Shown one piece after another: positions 49,964-57,675 of a stretch of 64,000 bases of DNA. The notes under the pieces were generated by a model, which was not told the DNA's origin, made no database searches, and worked only from the letters and a program-made list of their open reading frames with translations. Every line of letters begins with the position of its first letter. The stretch's first letter is position 1. Position numbers and translations under genes: made by a program. This DNA is from G016234445 sp964438865 (lineage in GTDB: Bacteria; Chloroflexota; Dehalococcoidia; Tepidiformales; Tepidiformaceae): positions 1-64,000 of the forward strand of contig CAYTMI010000011.1 of NCBI GenBank assembly GCA_964438865.1. Direction: 5' to 3'.

Positions 49964-50518
49964 TCACTTGAACAGTGCCTTGAAGTACAACTGGATCACG
50001 GCGCTCTCGCCGCTGGCGCTCCGAACGGGGACGCTGATTCGGAAGAGGTGCGGCCCATCCATACCGGCGTGCATCCCCATCGGGAGCGTGAGAACGACCG
50101 GGACTTCTTCGCCGGGCGCGATGGTCGTGGCACCCACGACCGGGTTGGCCGGTCAGCAACCCTCAAGGACTTCGATGCCCGGGCGCCCCAGGCTTACCGG
50201 CGTCGTCCCCGTGTTGCGGAGGCGCCACTCCCGCTGAACGGCCGTGTTCAGTGGGACACGGCCCGCATCTGCCACGGGCTGAGCCACCTCCACCCCAAGG
50301 ACCTGCACAGGACCGTCTGGCAGGGCGTTCCCGGCGACGGCTGATCGCGTTGCCGGCGGGGTGGCGGAATTAGCACCGAGGCCGGGCGATCCCGCGGTGC
50401 CTGCGCCATCTTCGGCCGAGTTTCGTATGACGAATCCCACCGCGCCCGCCGAAGCAATTGCCGCGACGACGAGCAGCGACCACCCTGCGCGCCGCCGGGT
50501 TACCACCTTCCAGCTCAT
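49964..50518 (-). CDS. DUF1573-like membrane-anchored protein; candidate selenoprotein with in-frame TGA
   Basis: An 184-residue frame if TGA 50153-50155 is read as selenocysteine (residue 122). N-terminal membrane helix (GWSLLVVAAIASAGAVGFVI), then an Ig-like DUF1573-type domain: WRLRNTGTTPVSLGRPGIEVLEGC, TGA, then PANPVVGATTIAPGEEVP, LTLPMGMHAGMDGPHLF and VIQLYFKALFK. The paralogue next door has GlyCysCysPro where this has GlyCys-TGA-Pro. Reading stops at residue 121 if TGA is a true stop. ATG 50518 with AGGAGG. See finding on selenocysteine. Confidence 0.8.
50123..50155 (-). promoter_or_regulatory. Putative bacterial SECIS element behind the in-frame UGA
   Basis: On the mRNA: UGA (50155-50153), 11-nt spacer, 8-bp perfect stem GGUCGUGG / CCACGACC with apical loop GUG (50131-50133). 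The loop begins 19 nt after UGA and its first base is G, both within what is described for bacterial SECIS hairpins. Confidence 0.65.
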
Positions 50519-50548
50519 TGATCCCTCCTCACGCGTTGCTCCGGCCGA

Positions 50549-51115
50549 CTAGCCGAAGTCGGCTTTGACGTAGATTTCGAGCGTGCCTGACTCCCCGTTG
50601 TCGTTTTGCACCGGCACGGTGAGACGGAAGACATGCGGTCCGTCCATGCCCTTGTGCATGCCCATGGGCAGCGAGAAATGGAGCGGCACTTCCGCCCCGG
50701 GTGCGACGCTGGAGGAGCCAAGGACCGGATCTTCCGGGCAGCAGCCTTCGAGGACTTCAATATTGACGCGTCCGAGGGTGACGGACGTGCTCCCCGGATT
50801 GCGCAGCTTGAACGTCTTCTCAACAGCCGTGTCCAACGGCTGCCGCCCGAGGTTCACGGCGGACTCATCCACCTGGACGCCGGCCACGACAACCGGTTCC
50901 TTCGAGATGACAGACCCGTCCGGCGTGAAGACATCGGCCGCGACGGCTGGCGAGCCCGCTGCGCTCCCGCTAAAGGGGGAGCGCAGGAACTGGATGCTGA
51001 AACCAACGACGAAGAGGGCCACCATGGCGGCAACAACGACGACCGGGAGCGTGATCCTGCCGCGCCGAGGGAGAACAGCCCGGCGCCGGCGATGAGCGTT
51101 GATAGAGCGGTTCAT
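50549..51115 (-). CDS. DUF1573-like membrane-anchored protein (Cys form)
   Basis: A 188-residue paralogue of the gene downstream: basic N terminus, one membrane helix (TLPVVVVAAMVALFVVGFSI), then an Ig-like DUF1573-type domain with TFKLRNPGSTSVTLGRVNIEVLEGCCP, SSVAPGAEVPLHFSLPMGMHKGMDGPHVF. The Cys-Cys pair at residues 123-124 sits where the paralogue has Cys-TGA. It lies between the PCYCGC gene and the TGA form. DUF1573 domains are extracytoplasmic; the adjacent cysteines could bind copper or exchange disulfides. Confidence 0.85.
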   Translation of the reverse strand: MNRSINAHRRRRAVLPRRGRITLPVVVVAAMVALFVVGFSIQFLRSPFSGSAAGSPAVAADVFTPDGSVISKEPVVVAGVQVDESAVNLGRQPLDTAVEKTFKLRNPGSTSVTLGRVNIEVLEGCCPEDPVLGSSSVAPGAEVPLHFSLPMGMHKGMDGPHVFRLTVPVQNDNGESGTLEIYVKADFG

Positions 51116-51128
51116 GCTGACTCCCTCA

Positions 51129-51566
51129 CTAAGGCGTGTCTGTCGGGGCCCCGTACCTTGAGTACTCCCCGTCGATCCAGGTGCGTATCTCTTTCGCGCT
51201 CTGGCCCTCGCCAGCCAGGCGCTGGACATCTTTGGTCTCATCCCCGCAGACCATGCAGCCGGAGGCGTGGTCGCTGTAGACGCCCGGGCTGATGACGAAG
51301 CAGTCGAAGAGGTTCTGGTGGGCGATTGCCTTCCCGCAGCCGCAGTAGCACGGGATCCGTTCGAACAACGAGCGATGCCCTTCGACGTAACGGTAGGTCG
51401 CGACCATTTCCGGCGGCTGGGTAGAAAGGTCCAGGACGGCTTCGAGATCGCTCCGGGTTCGCGATTCCGAGGTCGTCCACGGCCCGAGGGCGAGGGTGAC
51501 AGCAACCAGTGCGATGGCTGCCGCCGCGGACGCTGCGAGCGTCACCCATTTCCATTTCATCCTCAT
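51129..51566 (-). CDS. PCYCGC-motif membrane-anchored protein
   Basis: A 145-residue protein: N-terminal helix, then a cysteine-rich domain with IPCYCGCGKAIAHQNLFDCFV and DHASGCMVCGDETKD (six or more Cys). The PCYCGC signature marks a family of exported proteins of unknown function linked to copper or heme-copper redox genes. GGAGGAG precedes ATG 51566. Its first codons overlap the stop of the CCAHH membrane protein. Confidence 0.85.
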   Translation of the reverse strand: MRMKWKWVTLAASAAAAIALVAVTLALGPWTTSESRTRSDLEAVLDLSTQPPEMVATYRYVEGHRSLFERIPCYCGCGKAIAHQNLFDCFVISPGVYSDHASGCMVCGDETKDVQRLAGEGQSAKEIRTWIDGEYSRYGAPTDTP

Positions 51567-52078
51567 GCTTCTCCTCCAGCGGCCAACTGGCGGCGGGGTG
51601 CCAGCCGGATGCGCGTCGTTCTCACCACGCCGAGCATCACCACGATCCCGGCTGCGTTGACCGCGAGGCCGGCGAGCATGATCGGGGTGCGGTAATTGCT
51701 CAGGAAGATGGCCGCTCCTGAAAGCCCTACCACGGGCAGCACGTCAACAACGTGGTGCGCACAGCACGCAACCATCGCGACCGTCGAAGTCCCTGTCCCC
51801 GTCGCGACCACGGCGCCGCTCGACCGTGCTGCGGCCGCGGTCGTCCGAAGGAGCCTGACGTAGGCGTACAGGCCTGCCTCCAGGCCAAACCCCAGGGCAA
51901 TCGCCGCCACGAAGTACCGGTCCCCCCAGAGAAGGTCGACGGCATGGCGCGGTTCGTTCGCCAGGCTCACGAGAGCCAGGTAGAACGCGACCAGGAGCGT
52001 GGCGGCGACCGCGCCGACGAGGATGGCGATAACCGATCTGGACGTCGGGCGGCCTGCCAGGACGGAACTACTATCCAT
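51563..52078 (-). CDS. Membrane protein with CCAHH motif (mercury/copper-type)
   Basis: A 171-residue protein with about four helices; the third opens with AMVACCAHHVVDVLPVVGLSG, a Cys-Cys-Ala-His-His motif in the membrane, as in small metal-handling proteins. A HAVDLLWGDRYF segment lies between helices 1 and 2. The ATG at 52078 lies inside operator site d and has no Shine-Dalgarno, so the mRNA may be leaderless or the start may be further in. Role in soft-metal uptake or transfer is inferred. Confidence 0.78.
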   Translation of the reverse strand: MDSSSVLAGRPTSRSVIAILVGAVAATLLVAFYLALVSLANEPRHAVDLLWGDRYFVAAIALGFGLEAGLYAYVRLLRTTAAAARSSGAVVATGTGTSTVAMVACCAHHVVDVLPVVGLSGAAIFLSNYRTPIMLAGLAVNAAGIVVMLGVVRTTRIRLAPRRQLAAGGEA

Positions 52079-52086
52079 CGTCGTAG
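52068..52086 (-). promoter_or_regulatory. Operator-like motif, site d
   Basis: Minus strand TACGAC GATGG ATAGTAGT, spanning the ATG of the CCAHH membrane-protein gene. The 200-bp gap upstream (52079-52278) shows no gene. Confidence 0.65.
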
Positions 52087-52278
52087 TAGCATTTCACCTG
52101 GAGACGCCACCACTGAGGGCCATCCGTCCCTGATGTGGTGGCCGAACGGTCCGTCTTGGGCCGGCACGTAAAGAGCCGTTTCGGTCCGGCACCTGGGGGG
52201 CTGGAGCCGCCGAGTGTGAAGGTGGCGGGCGGAGGCCCGCCGGATGGCGTCTGCCGCCATACGTGGTTTTCGCCGAGT

Positions 52279-52854
52279 TCAGTCCCCAGGCGGGGGCTTC
52301 CTCGCTGAAAAGCGAAATGCTTTGCGGCGGGAATCCACTCGAACTTCGGCGAAGCCGGCCGCCTCAAGCCTCCCCCCAAAGCCGCCGGGGTCGACCAACG
52401 TCATGGTGTCGAACAGGTGGGCAGCGCGGAACACCAGGCTTGAGCGGCTGTCGGATCCGAGGAAGGACCCACCCGGCCGAAGGACCCGGAAGGCCTCGGC
52501 CAACAGTCGATCCTGGGCATCGGCGGATGGGACGTGGTGGAGCATGGTGAAGGACACCACGGCGCTGAAGTAGTCGGACGGAGACGGCATGGCTGTGGCA
52601 TCCCCGGTGACCACAGTCACGTTCGTGCCGGCCAGCCGGTCACGGAGGCGGCGGGCAAGCATCGGGTCGTACTCGACAGCGGTTAGCTTCGGGACCCTGT
52701 GCATGAGCACCTCGGTGGTCAACCCGGGGCCGGGCCCTATCTCCAGGAGGTGATCTCCGAGCTGGGCGCCATCCAGGGCCCAGGGGAGAATGGAACCGTG
52801 GAGCGTTCGCCGCCAAAGGCTCGACCGGCAGTACCAGTTGTGGAATCGGTTCAT
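52279..52854 (-). CDS. Class I SAM-dependent methyltransferase
   Basis: A 191-residue methyltransferase: FHNWYCRSSLWRRTLHGSILPWA, SAM motif HLLEIGPGPGLTTEVLM, TAVEYDPMLARRL, VTGDATAMP, SFTMLHHVPS and LRPGGSFLGSD. It resembles UbiE/PmtA-like enzymes. ATG 52854 has AAGGAG at good spacing. Its promoter region carries operator site f. The substrate is unknown; it differs from the methyltransferase at 45.9 kb. Confidence 0.88.
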   Translation of the reverse strand: MNRFHNWYCRSSLWRRTLHGSILPWALDGAQLGDHLLEIGPGPGLTTEVLMHRVPKLTAVEYDPMLARRLRDRLAGTNVTVVTGDATAMPSPSDYFSAVVSFTMLHHVPSADAQDRLLAEAFRVLRPGGSFLGSDSRSSLVFRAAHLFDTMTLVDPGGFGGRLEAAGFAEVRVDSRRKAFRFSARKPPPGD

Positions 52855-52962
52855 GGAGTGCTCCTTCTTTGGCGGGCAGCGATCCCACCGAATCGTGTCA
52901 GCGGCCTCGGGCCTACGCGAGAGCGGAACGTCCACGTGGCCCACCCGATATGCTCGCCGCAG

Positions 52963-52981
52963 TCTACTACAGGCTGTCGTC
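52963..52981 (-). promoter_or_regulatory. Operator-like motif, site f
   Basis: Minus strand GACGAC AGCCT GTAGTAGA: two mismatches to the consensus, 109 nt upstream of the methyltransferase start. Weakest of the six sites. Confidence 0.5.
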
Positions 52982-53109
52982 ACAAAGGCGACGTCTGCGG
53001 CGCCCGCCACGAGACGGCCGCCCCAAGAGGATCCTGAACGGCTGGCGGAGGTTGGTCGCGCGGCACGCATCCCGCTTGTAGCGTGGTTGATCCCGCTGCC
53101 GGCAACGAC

Positions 53110-53511
53110 TCACGCTTGCGCGGTCGCCTTCTTCCAGCGGCCAATGGACCCCAGACAGCAGGCTCCTGAGGGATTGAGGACATCGCAGGCGCACTCCCGG
53201 CGACGCACGCGCTCGCGGACGTATGGAACTGGATCAGGGTCGCCCAAGGCATCTCCCCCGGAAACGTCAAAGCAGAAACAAAGCAGGTCGCCGGCCCGTC
53301 CCGTCTTGTACGCTGGGGCGCGCCGAACCTCACGTGTACCGATCGTATCTCCGTCAGCACTGAAGTACACGACATCACAGTTGGGTGCTTCGCAAAAGCT
53401 AAAGTCCTTGCCTTCAAGCCTCCCGAGCCAGGGGTCGAGGATGTGGTGTCGAACGAGAGTCAGCGGGATGGCTTCGCCCGTGCGTCCGCAGCGGGAACAT
53501 TGTTCAGTCAT
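53110..53511 (-). CDS. CopZ-like iron-sulfur/zinc metallochaperone domain protein
   Basis: A 133-residue cysteine-rich protein: CSRCGR, FCEAPNCDVVYF, LLCFCFDVSG and ECACDVLNPSGACCLG (over ten Cys). The pattern matches the N-terminal Zn/[2Fe-2S] domain of Archaeoglobus CopZ, but the copper-binding HMA domain that follows there is missing. It may pass copper or report redox state to the ABC system. Its ATG at 53511 overlaps the ABC-YHS gene by 8 nt. Confidence 0.85.
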   Translation of the reverse strand: MTEQCSRCGRTGEAIPLTLVRHHILDPWLGRLEGKDFSFCEAPNCDVVYFSADGDTIGTREVRRAPAYKTGRAGDLLCFCFDVSGGDALGDPDPVPYVRERVRRRECACDVLNPSGACCLGSIGRWKKATAQA

Positions 53512-54334
53512 GGTCGACTTCTACCTTTTGTGATGCCAGGAATTCGTCGCGGCAGCCCCTGGCGCAGAAGTAGTAGGTCTCGCCCTCGCGGACACCGGTG
53601 ACGGCGCCATCGCGCTCGATGGCCATCCCACACACAGGGTCCGTGGCCATCTCGACGACGCTCTTGAACTGACCGTCCTCAAGCCAGAGAACGCGGTCGG
53701 CGAAGTCCTTGATCCTGGCGTCGTGCGAAACGATAACGACGCTCCGGCCGCGCTGCTTGGCGATTTGTCGCAACAAGCGCATCGTCTCGTGGCCGTGACT
53801 GGAATCGAGGTTGGCCGTGGGTTCGTCGGCAAGGATCAGTGCCGGGTCATTGATCAGTGCGCGGGCGATCGCCACGCGTTGCTTCTCGCCGCCGGAGAGC
53901 TTGTCCACTGCGAAGCGAAGCCGGTGGCCCAGTTCCAGTTCGGTGAGCAGCGCTGCGGCCCTGTCGCGCGCTGCCTTGCGGCTGGCGCCGGTCAGCTCGG
54001 CGGCGAGGGCGACGTTGTCGTGAACGCTGAGGGCGGAGAGCAGGTTGAAGTCCTGGAAGATAAAGCCGAAGTGGCGGAGTCGAACGTCGGGCAGCTTGCG
54101 CTCCGACATGGCGCTCAACACCAGCCCGTCCAGCGTGATTGTCCCCTCCGTGGGTTTGAGCAACGCCCCCAGCATCAGCAGGAGAGTGGTTTTCCCGGAG
54201 CCCGACGGCCCCATGATGAGCACCACTTCGCCCGGGTGCACGCGCAGGGAAACATCTCGCACGGCAACGACTTCGGTGTCGCCCGAGCCGAACCGCTTTG
54301 TCACCCGCTCCACCCGCAGTCCCGCGTTGTCCAT
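53504..54334 (-). CDS. ABC transporter ATPase (MacB/LolD type) with C-terminal YHS domain
   Basis: A 276-residue fusion. Residues 1-225 are an ABC ATPase: Walker A GPSGSGKTT, Q-loop FQDFNLL, signature LSGGEKQR, Walker B LILADEPTANLD, H-loop VSHD. Residues about 230-276 form a YHS metal-binding domain (DPVCGMAIERDG, YYFCARGCRDEF). Two FtsX-type permeases follow upstream on the strand. The YHS tail suggests that a bound metal or a metal-laden partner controls the pump. ATG 54334 has AGGAGG. Confidence 0.93.
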   Translation of the reverse strand: MDNAGLRVERVTKRFGSGDTEVVAVRDVSLRVHPGEVVLIMGPSGSGKTTLLLMLGALLKPTEGTITLDGLVLSAMSERKLPDVRLRHFGFIFQDFNLLSALSVHDNVALAAELTGASRKAARDRAAALLTELELGHRLRFAVDKLSGGEKQRVAIARALINDPALILADEPTANLDSSHGHETMRLLRQIAKQRGRSVVIVSHDARIKDFADRVLWLEDGQFKSVVEMATDPVCGMAIERDGAVTGVREGETYYFCARGCRDEFLASQKVEVDHD

Positions 54335-54336
54335 GA

Positions 54337-55449
54337 CTACCTCCTGCGCATGACGGCCACGGGTTCGAGGCCTGCGATCTGCCTGGCCGGGAGCAGCGCG
54401 GCAACCACGGCCAGGAGTGTTGAGATGAGGGCCACGCGAAGCACCGCTGCAAGACTCAGAGAAAGCACAAGCAGTTCATCGAATCGCGGAATGACAAGCG
54501 TGAGCAGCAGCGTGAGACCCAGCCCGGCGACGAACCCCATGCCGACGCTGAGCAGGGCCTGGGCCGCGACGACTCGGTAGAGGCGACCGTTGCGGACGCC
54601 GATCGCCTTGAGGACCCCGTACTCCCGCCGGCGGGCCATGGTCGCGATGTAGACCGTGAGCACAACAACGGCAAGGCCTGTGAGGTACCCGGCGATGTTC
54701 ATGATGTTGATGAGGTCGGCGCTCATGTCGCCTACCAGCCTGCGCTCCTGCGCAGCGAACTCGTCTCGGGTTTGGACGGTGACGCCACCAACGCTCTCCG
54801 CGATCCGGGAGGAGACTGCGGCCGGAGATTCGCCAGGGGCGACCTTCACAAGCACGAAGCTGATCACATCGCCGCCACCGCGCACTCGCGCGAAGTCCTC
54901 CATCGTCACGAAAGCGACGGAACTGGCGAGGCTCGATGTTCCGGCCGTGAGCCCGGCGACCCTCATCTCCTGACCCAGTACCGTCACCCGGTCGCCGACG
55001 CCTATTCCGGCCTGGGCGGCGATGGCGTGGTCGATGATGGCATCGCCGGGCTCGATGGCCGAGGTCCCGTCGACGATGCGCCACGGTCCCCCCATAGCGG
55101 CGTCCGAAGACACGCCGAAGATGTAGGCGATGTACTGGTTTCCGCCGGCCTCAACCATGTCCTGGGCATAGAGGATGGGCACCCCGTCTTCGACACCAGC
55201 AACTGCCTTCACTTCGCCGGTGACGGAAGCGGGCAACGCGGACGCCGACATGTGCATGGTGCGGACGCCCGCCTGGGACACCCAGACATCGGCGCCGGCG
55301 CGGTCGATATAGACCGTAATCCGGCCCGTGGCACCCGTGTACACCGCCGCGAGGAACAGCACGAGTGTCAACGCCAATCCCGTGCCTCCAACGGACATGA
55401 GGAGACCGGTCTTGTTCTGCGTCAGGTTGCGGACAGCGAGGCGGAACAA
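54337..55449 (-). CDS. FtsX/MacB-type ABC permease, copy 1
   Basis: A 370-residue permease: one N-terminal helix (LLMSVGGTGLALTLVLFLAAVY), a large extracytoplasmic domain, then three C-terminal helices with REYGVLKAIGVRNGRLYRVV, the FtsX hallmark. It pairs with the permease upstream and the ABC-YHS ATPase downstream; such systems export lipids, peptides or lipoproteins. TTG start 55449 with GGAGG. Confidence 0.9.
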   Translation of the reverse strand: MFRLAVRNLTQNKTGLLMSVGGTGLALTLVLFLAAVYTGATGRITVYIDRAGADVWVSQAGVRTMHMSASALPASVTGEVKAVAGVEDGVPILYAQDMVEAGGNQYIAYIFGVSSDAAMGGPWRIVDGTSAIEPGDAIIDHAIAAQAGIGVGDRVTVLGQEMRVAGLTAGTSSLASSVAFVTMEDFARVRGGGDVISFVLVKVAPGESPAAVSSRIAESVGGVTVQTRDEFAAQERRLVGDMSADLINIMNIAGYLTGLAVVVLTVYIATMARRREYGVLKAIGVRNGRLYRVVAAQALLSVGMGFVAGLGLTLLLTLVIPRFDELLVLSLSLAAVLRVALISTLLAVVAALLPARQIAGLEPVAVMRRR

Positions 55450-55454
55450 TTCGC

Positions 55455-56567
55455 TTACCTCCGAAAGACCTCTGCCGGCGCCAGGCGCGCCGCCGCCCGG
55501 GCCGGAACGAGTGCGCCCGCGAGGGCCATGACTAACCCGGCCGCGAGGGTCGCCGCGATCGCCGTGGGTTCGATGATCACCATGAACTGGGGCCTGGCCA
55601 CCATGACCAGTTCGCCCATGCCGTAAGCGAAGGCTACCCCGAGGACCGCGCCAACGGCCGCGGCGACCAACGCCTGCGTGGCGACGACGCGGTAGAGCAC
55701 GCTCCCGCGGGCGCCGATGGCTTTCAAGATCCCGTACTCGGCGCGGCGTTCGTTGGTCGCGGTGTAGATCACCATGCCCACGACAAGCGCGCCGACGACG
55801 GAGGCGGCGGCCACCATGAGGAGGATGATCTGGTCGAAGATGCCAGCAGTGATCTGCCGGTCGTTGGCCATGACGTCGCTCTTGAGCAGGACGTTGGCGC
55901 CCTCCAGCGACTGGAGCCTCTGCACGAGGTCAGCCGGCTTCGTCCCGGGTGCCGGGGTGACGAGCAGGAAGCTCGCCGCGCCGGGCGCAAGAACCAGTGA
56001 CTCGACGAAGGACTTCCGGGCGAACGCATAACTCCCCGTCCAAGAACTCGTCTCGTTGGATAGCCCGACAATGGTCAGGGTCCGGCCTCCGATCTCGAAC
56101 GTGTCGCCAACTCGGAGGCCGTGGCGGCTGGCGACAACGCGGTCGAGCACGACTTCATCGTCCGTCGCCGGCTCGCCGCCTTGCTTGAGGTCCCACGGGC
56201 CGCCCCCGAGCGCGGCGTCGTAGCCGATCAGTTTGATGACCTCCTTCGTGCCATGCATCTCCGAGAACCCCATCGTGAGGAGGATGGGTATGACTCCGCG
56301 GACCCCTGGTGTGGATGCGACTGCCGTAGCAATTTCGGGGGCCAGGAACTGCGCCGAGCCGCCCGCTGTGCTCTTGCCCCCGGGCGGCAGGACCTCGACG
56401 GGTCCCGGAGTGTTGTCCAGATAGACGACGGCGCTCCGCAGGGCGCCAGCCCGGAGTCCGAGCAGGAACAAGATCAGCATCAGGGAGAGGCCGACGCCCA
56501 CCACGCTCAGGCTGAAGCGAAGCCGATCCTGCAGCAGGTTGCGGACAGCCAAGCGCGCGTCCCTCAC
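55455..56567 (-). CDS. FtsX/MacB-type ABC permease, copy 2
   Basis: A 370-residue paralogue of the gene downstream: ARLAVRNLLQDRLRFSLSVVGVGLSLMLILFLL, a periplasmic domain with PVEVLPPGGKS and C-terminal RRAEYGILKAIGARGSVLYRVV. The two permeases with the ABC-YHS protein give a complete heterodimeric transporter. GTG 56567 with GGAGG at spacing 8. Its upstream region holds operator site e. Confidence 0.9.
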   Translation of the reverse strand: MRDARLAVRNLLQDRLRFSLSVVGVGLSLMLILFLLGLRAGALRSAVVYLDNTPGPVEVLPPGGKSTAGGSAQFLAPEIATAVASTPGVRGVIPILLTMGFSEMHGTKEVIKLIGYDAALGGGPWDLKQGGEPATDDEVVLDRVVASRHGLRVGDTFEIGGRTLTIVGLSNETSSWTGSYAFARKSFVESLVLAPGAASFLLVTPAPGTKPADLVQRLQSLEGANVLLKSDVMANDRQITAGIFDQIILLMVAAASVVGALVVGMVIYTATNERRAEYGILKAIGARGSVLYRVVATQALVAAAVGAVLGVAFAYGMGELVMVARPQFMVIIEPTAIAATLAAGLVMALAGALVPARAAARLAPAEVFRR

Positions 56568-57031
56568 TTCAGGGCCTCCAGAGGTTGGCGGCAGACCCCG
56601 CAGGACATACTTCAGCGCAGAAGGGGGACCTTGTCCGCCGGTACCCGGCCGTTGCTGGGGCGTTGTTTTCCTGCGTCGTCATCCCCCAAGCCCGAACCCT
56701 TTCCCTGACCTGTTCCCCGTTGCGGTCGAGCGCACGAACGGTGTCAGGCCCGAGAGTACTACTCTCGGTCGTAGCAGGTCTCATGCTCCCGGTCTGCAGG
56801 GCGGCCGGTGAAGGGCCGACCGACCCAGGATTCGGGGCCTCACGGCCTGTACCCTGCCCGGCCGGAGAGGCCGTCCGGCGACGGAGCACCCGGGTGTGGT
56901 CGCTGATCGCGGCGGCGGCCAGCGGACCACTTCGTGCCCGCGACCGGGGAGTCCAGCAGAGCCTGCCCATCCCCGGTCGTTGAGCCCCGGCTCTGGGCCG
57001 GCTCCCTCGGGTGCGTTCGGGTTCGCAGGGA
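56568..57031. other. 464-bp intergenic region carrying operator site e
   Basis: No convincing protein gene. It holds operator site e (56755-56773, minus strand TACGAC CGAGA GTAGTACT), embedded in the dyad CGAGAGTA-C-TACTCTCG (56751-56767), 188 nt upstream of the permease gene. At 56941-56979 a 9-bp stem (CGACCGGGG) with a 21-nt loop may end the cupredoxin transcript. Confidence 0.6.
56755..56773 (-). promoter_or_regulatory. Operator-like motif, site e
   Basis: Minus strand TACGAC CGAGA GTAGTACT, one mismatch to the consensus. It would control the ABC permease-ATPase-CopZ operon. Confidence 0.6.
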
Positions 57032-57622
57032 CTATCGTCTGGCTCGCACGAGCGCCATGCCGCCGCCTCCGCCGATGACGATGCCCAGGAACCCTACGAT
57101 GCCGAGTGGCAGCCAGCCCACGTCGCTTTCCCCGGTCGGTGGGGCCACTGTCGCCACGCTCAGTGACGGCTCGGTCGCCGCCGGCGAGGCTGGCTCTGGC
57201 ACGCTCGCGGCGGCGCGTACCGCCGCCGCTGCCCCCGTCCCCCGACCATCACCGACAACGATCGCGCCGATCATCCCGTTGTGCTCAAAGCAGTAGTACG
57301 GGTAGGTGCCCGGCTTCGCGAACGTGTACGAAACCGACTGACCCTGGCCGAAGGTGGTGTAGTTGCCCCACTCCAGGGTCGCGCTGGCGACGCTGTGAAC
57401 CACCTCGCTCAGGTTCGTCCAGGTCACCGCCTGGCCAGTCTCGACGTGGAGGACTGTGGGCTGAAAGCAGATTTCGCGCATCTCCACGGTCGCCCCCATC
57501 CCCTCGGTCGATGGCATGTGTCGGCAGCCGCCTCCCGCGGCGACTTCCGCCCGCGAGCCGAGCGTCATGGGCACTGTGGTGATCACCGCGAAGAACAGCC
57601 AGGCGCATACGCGAACAAACAT
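57032..57622 (-). CDS. Exported cupredoxin with C-terminal membrane anchor
   Basis: A 196-residue protein: signal peptide (CAWLFFAVITTVPMTLGSRA), a plastocyanin-like domain with ICFQPTVLHVETGQAVTWTN, first copper His in EVVHSVAS, and the Cys-x3-His-x4-Met-like cluster YYCFEHNGMIGAI, then a Pro/Ala linker and a C-terminal helix (LPLGIVGFLGIVIGGGGGM) with a basic end. ATG 57622, GGAGG upstream; ECF-type promoter at 57648-57675. It stands apart from the first cupredoxin. Confidence 0.92.
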   Translation of the reverse strand: MFVRVCAWLFFAVITTVPMTLGSRAEVAAGGGCRHMPSTEGMGATVEMREICFQPTVLHVETGQAVTWTNLSEVVHSVASATLEWGNYTTFGQGQSVSYTFAKPGTYPYYCFEHNGMIGAIVVGDGRGTGAAAAVRAAASVPEPASPAATEPSLSVATVAPPTGESDVGWLPLGIVGFLGIVIGGGGGMALVRARR

Positions 57623-57647
57623 TGCCTTCCTCCCATTTCCTGCCTCT

Positions 57648-57675
57648 GATACACCGCCGGCAGGCGAATGGTTCC
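57648..57675 (-). promoter_or_regulatory. ECF-type promoter of the cupredoxin gene
   Basis: Minus strand: -35 GGAACC (57675-57670), 16-bp spacer, -10 TGTATC (57653-57648). The ATG lies about 26 nt downstream with a GGAGG site between. Confidence 0.65.

Noticed and set aside
50724..50740. Weak hairpin CCGGA-AGA-TCCGG behind the second Cys codon of the paralogue as a relic SECIS
   Set aside because: Only 5 bp, 2 nt after the codon, and loop starts with A; not convincing.
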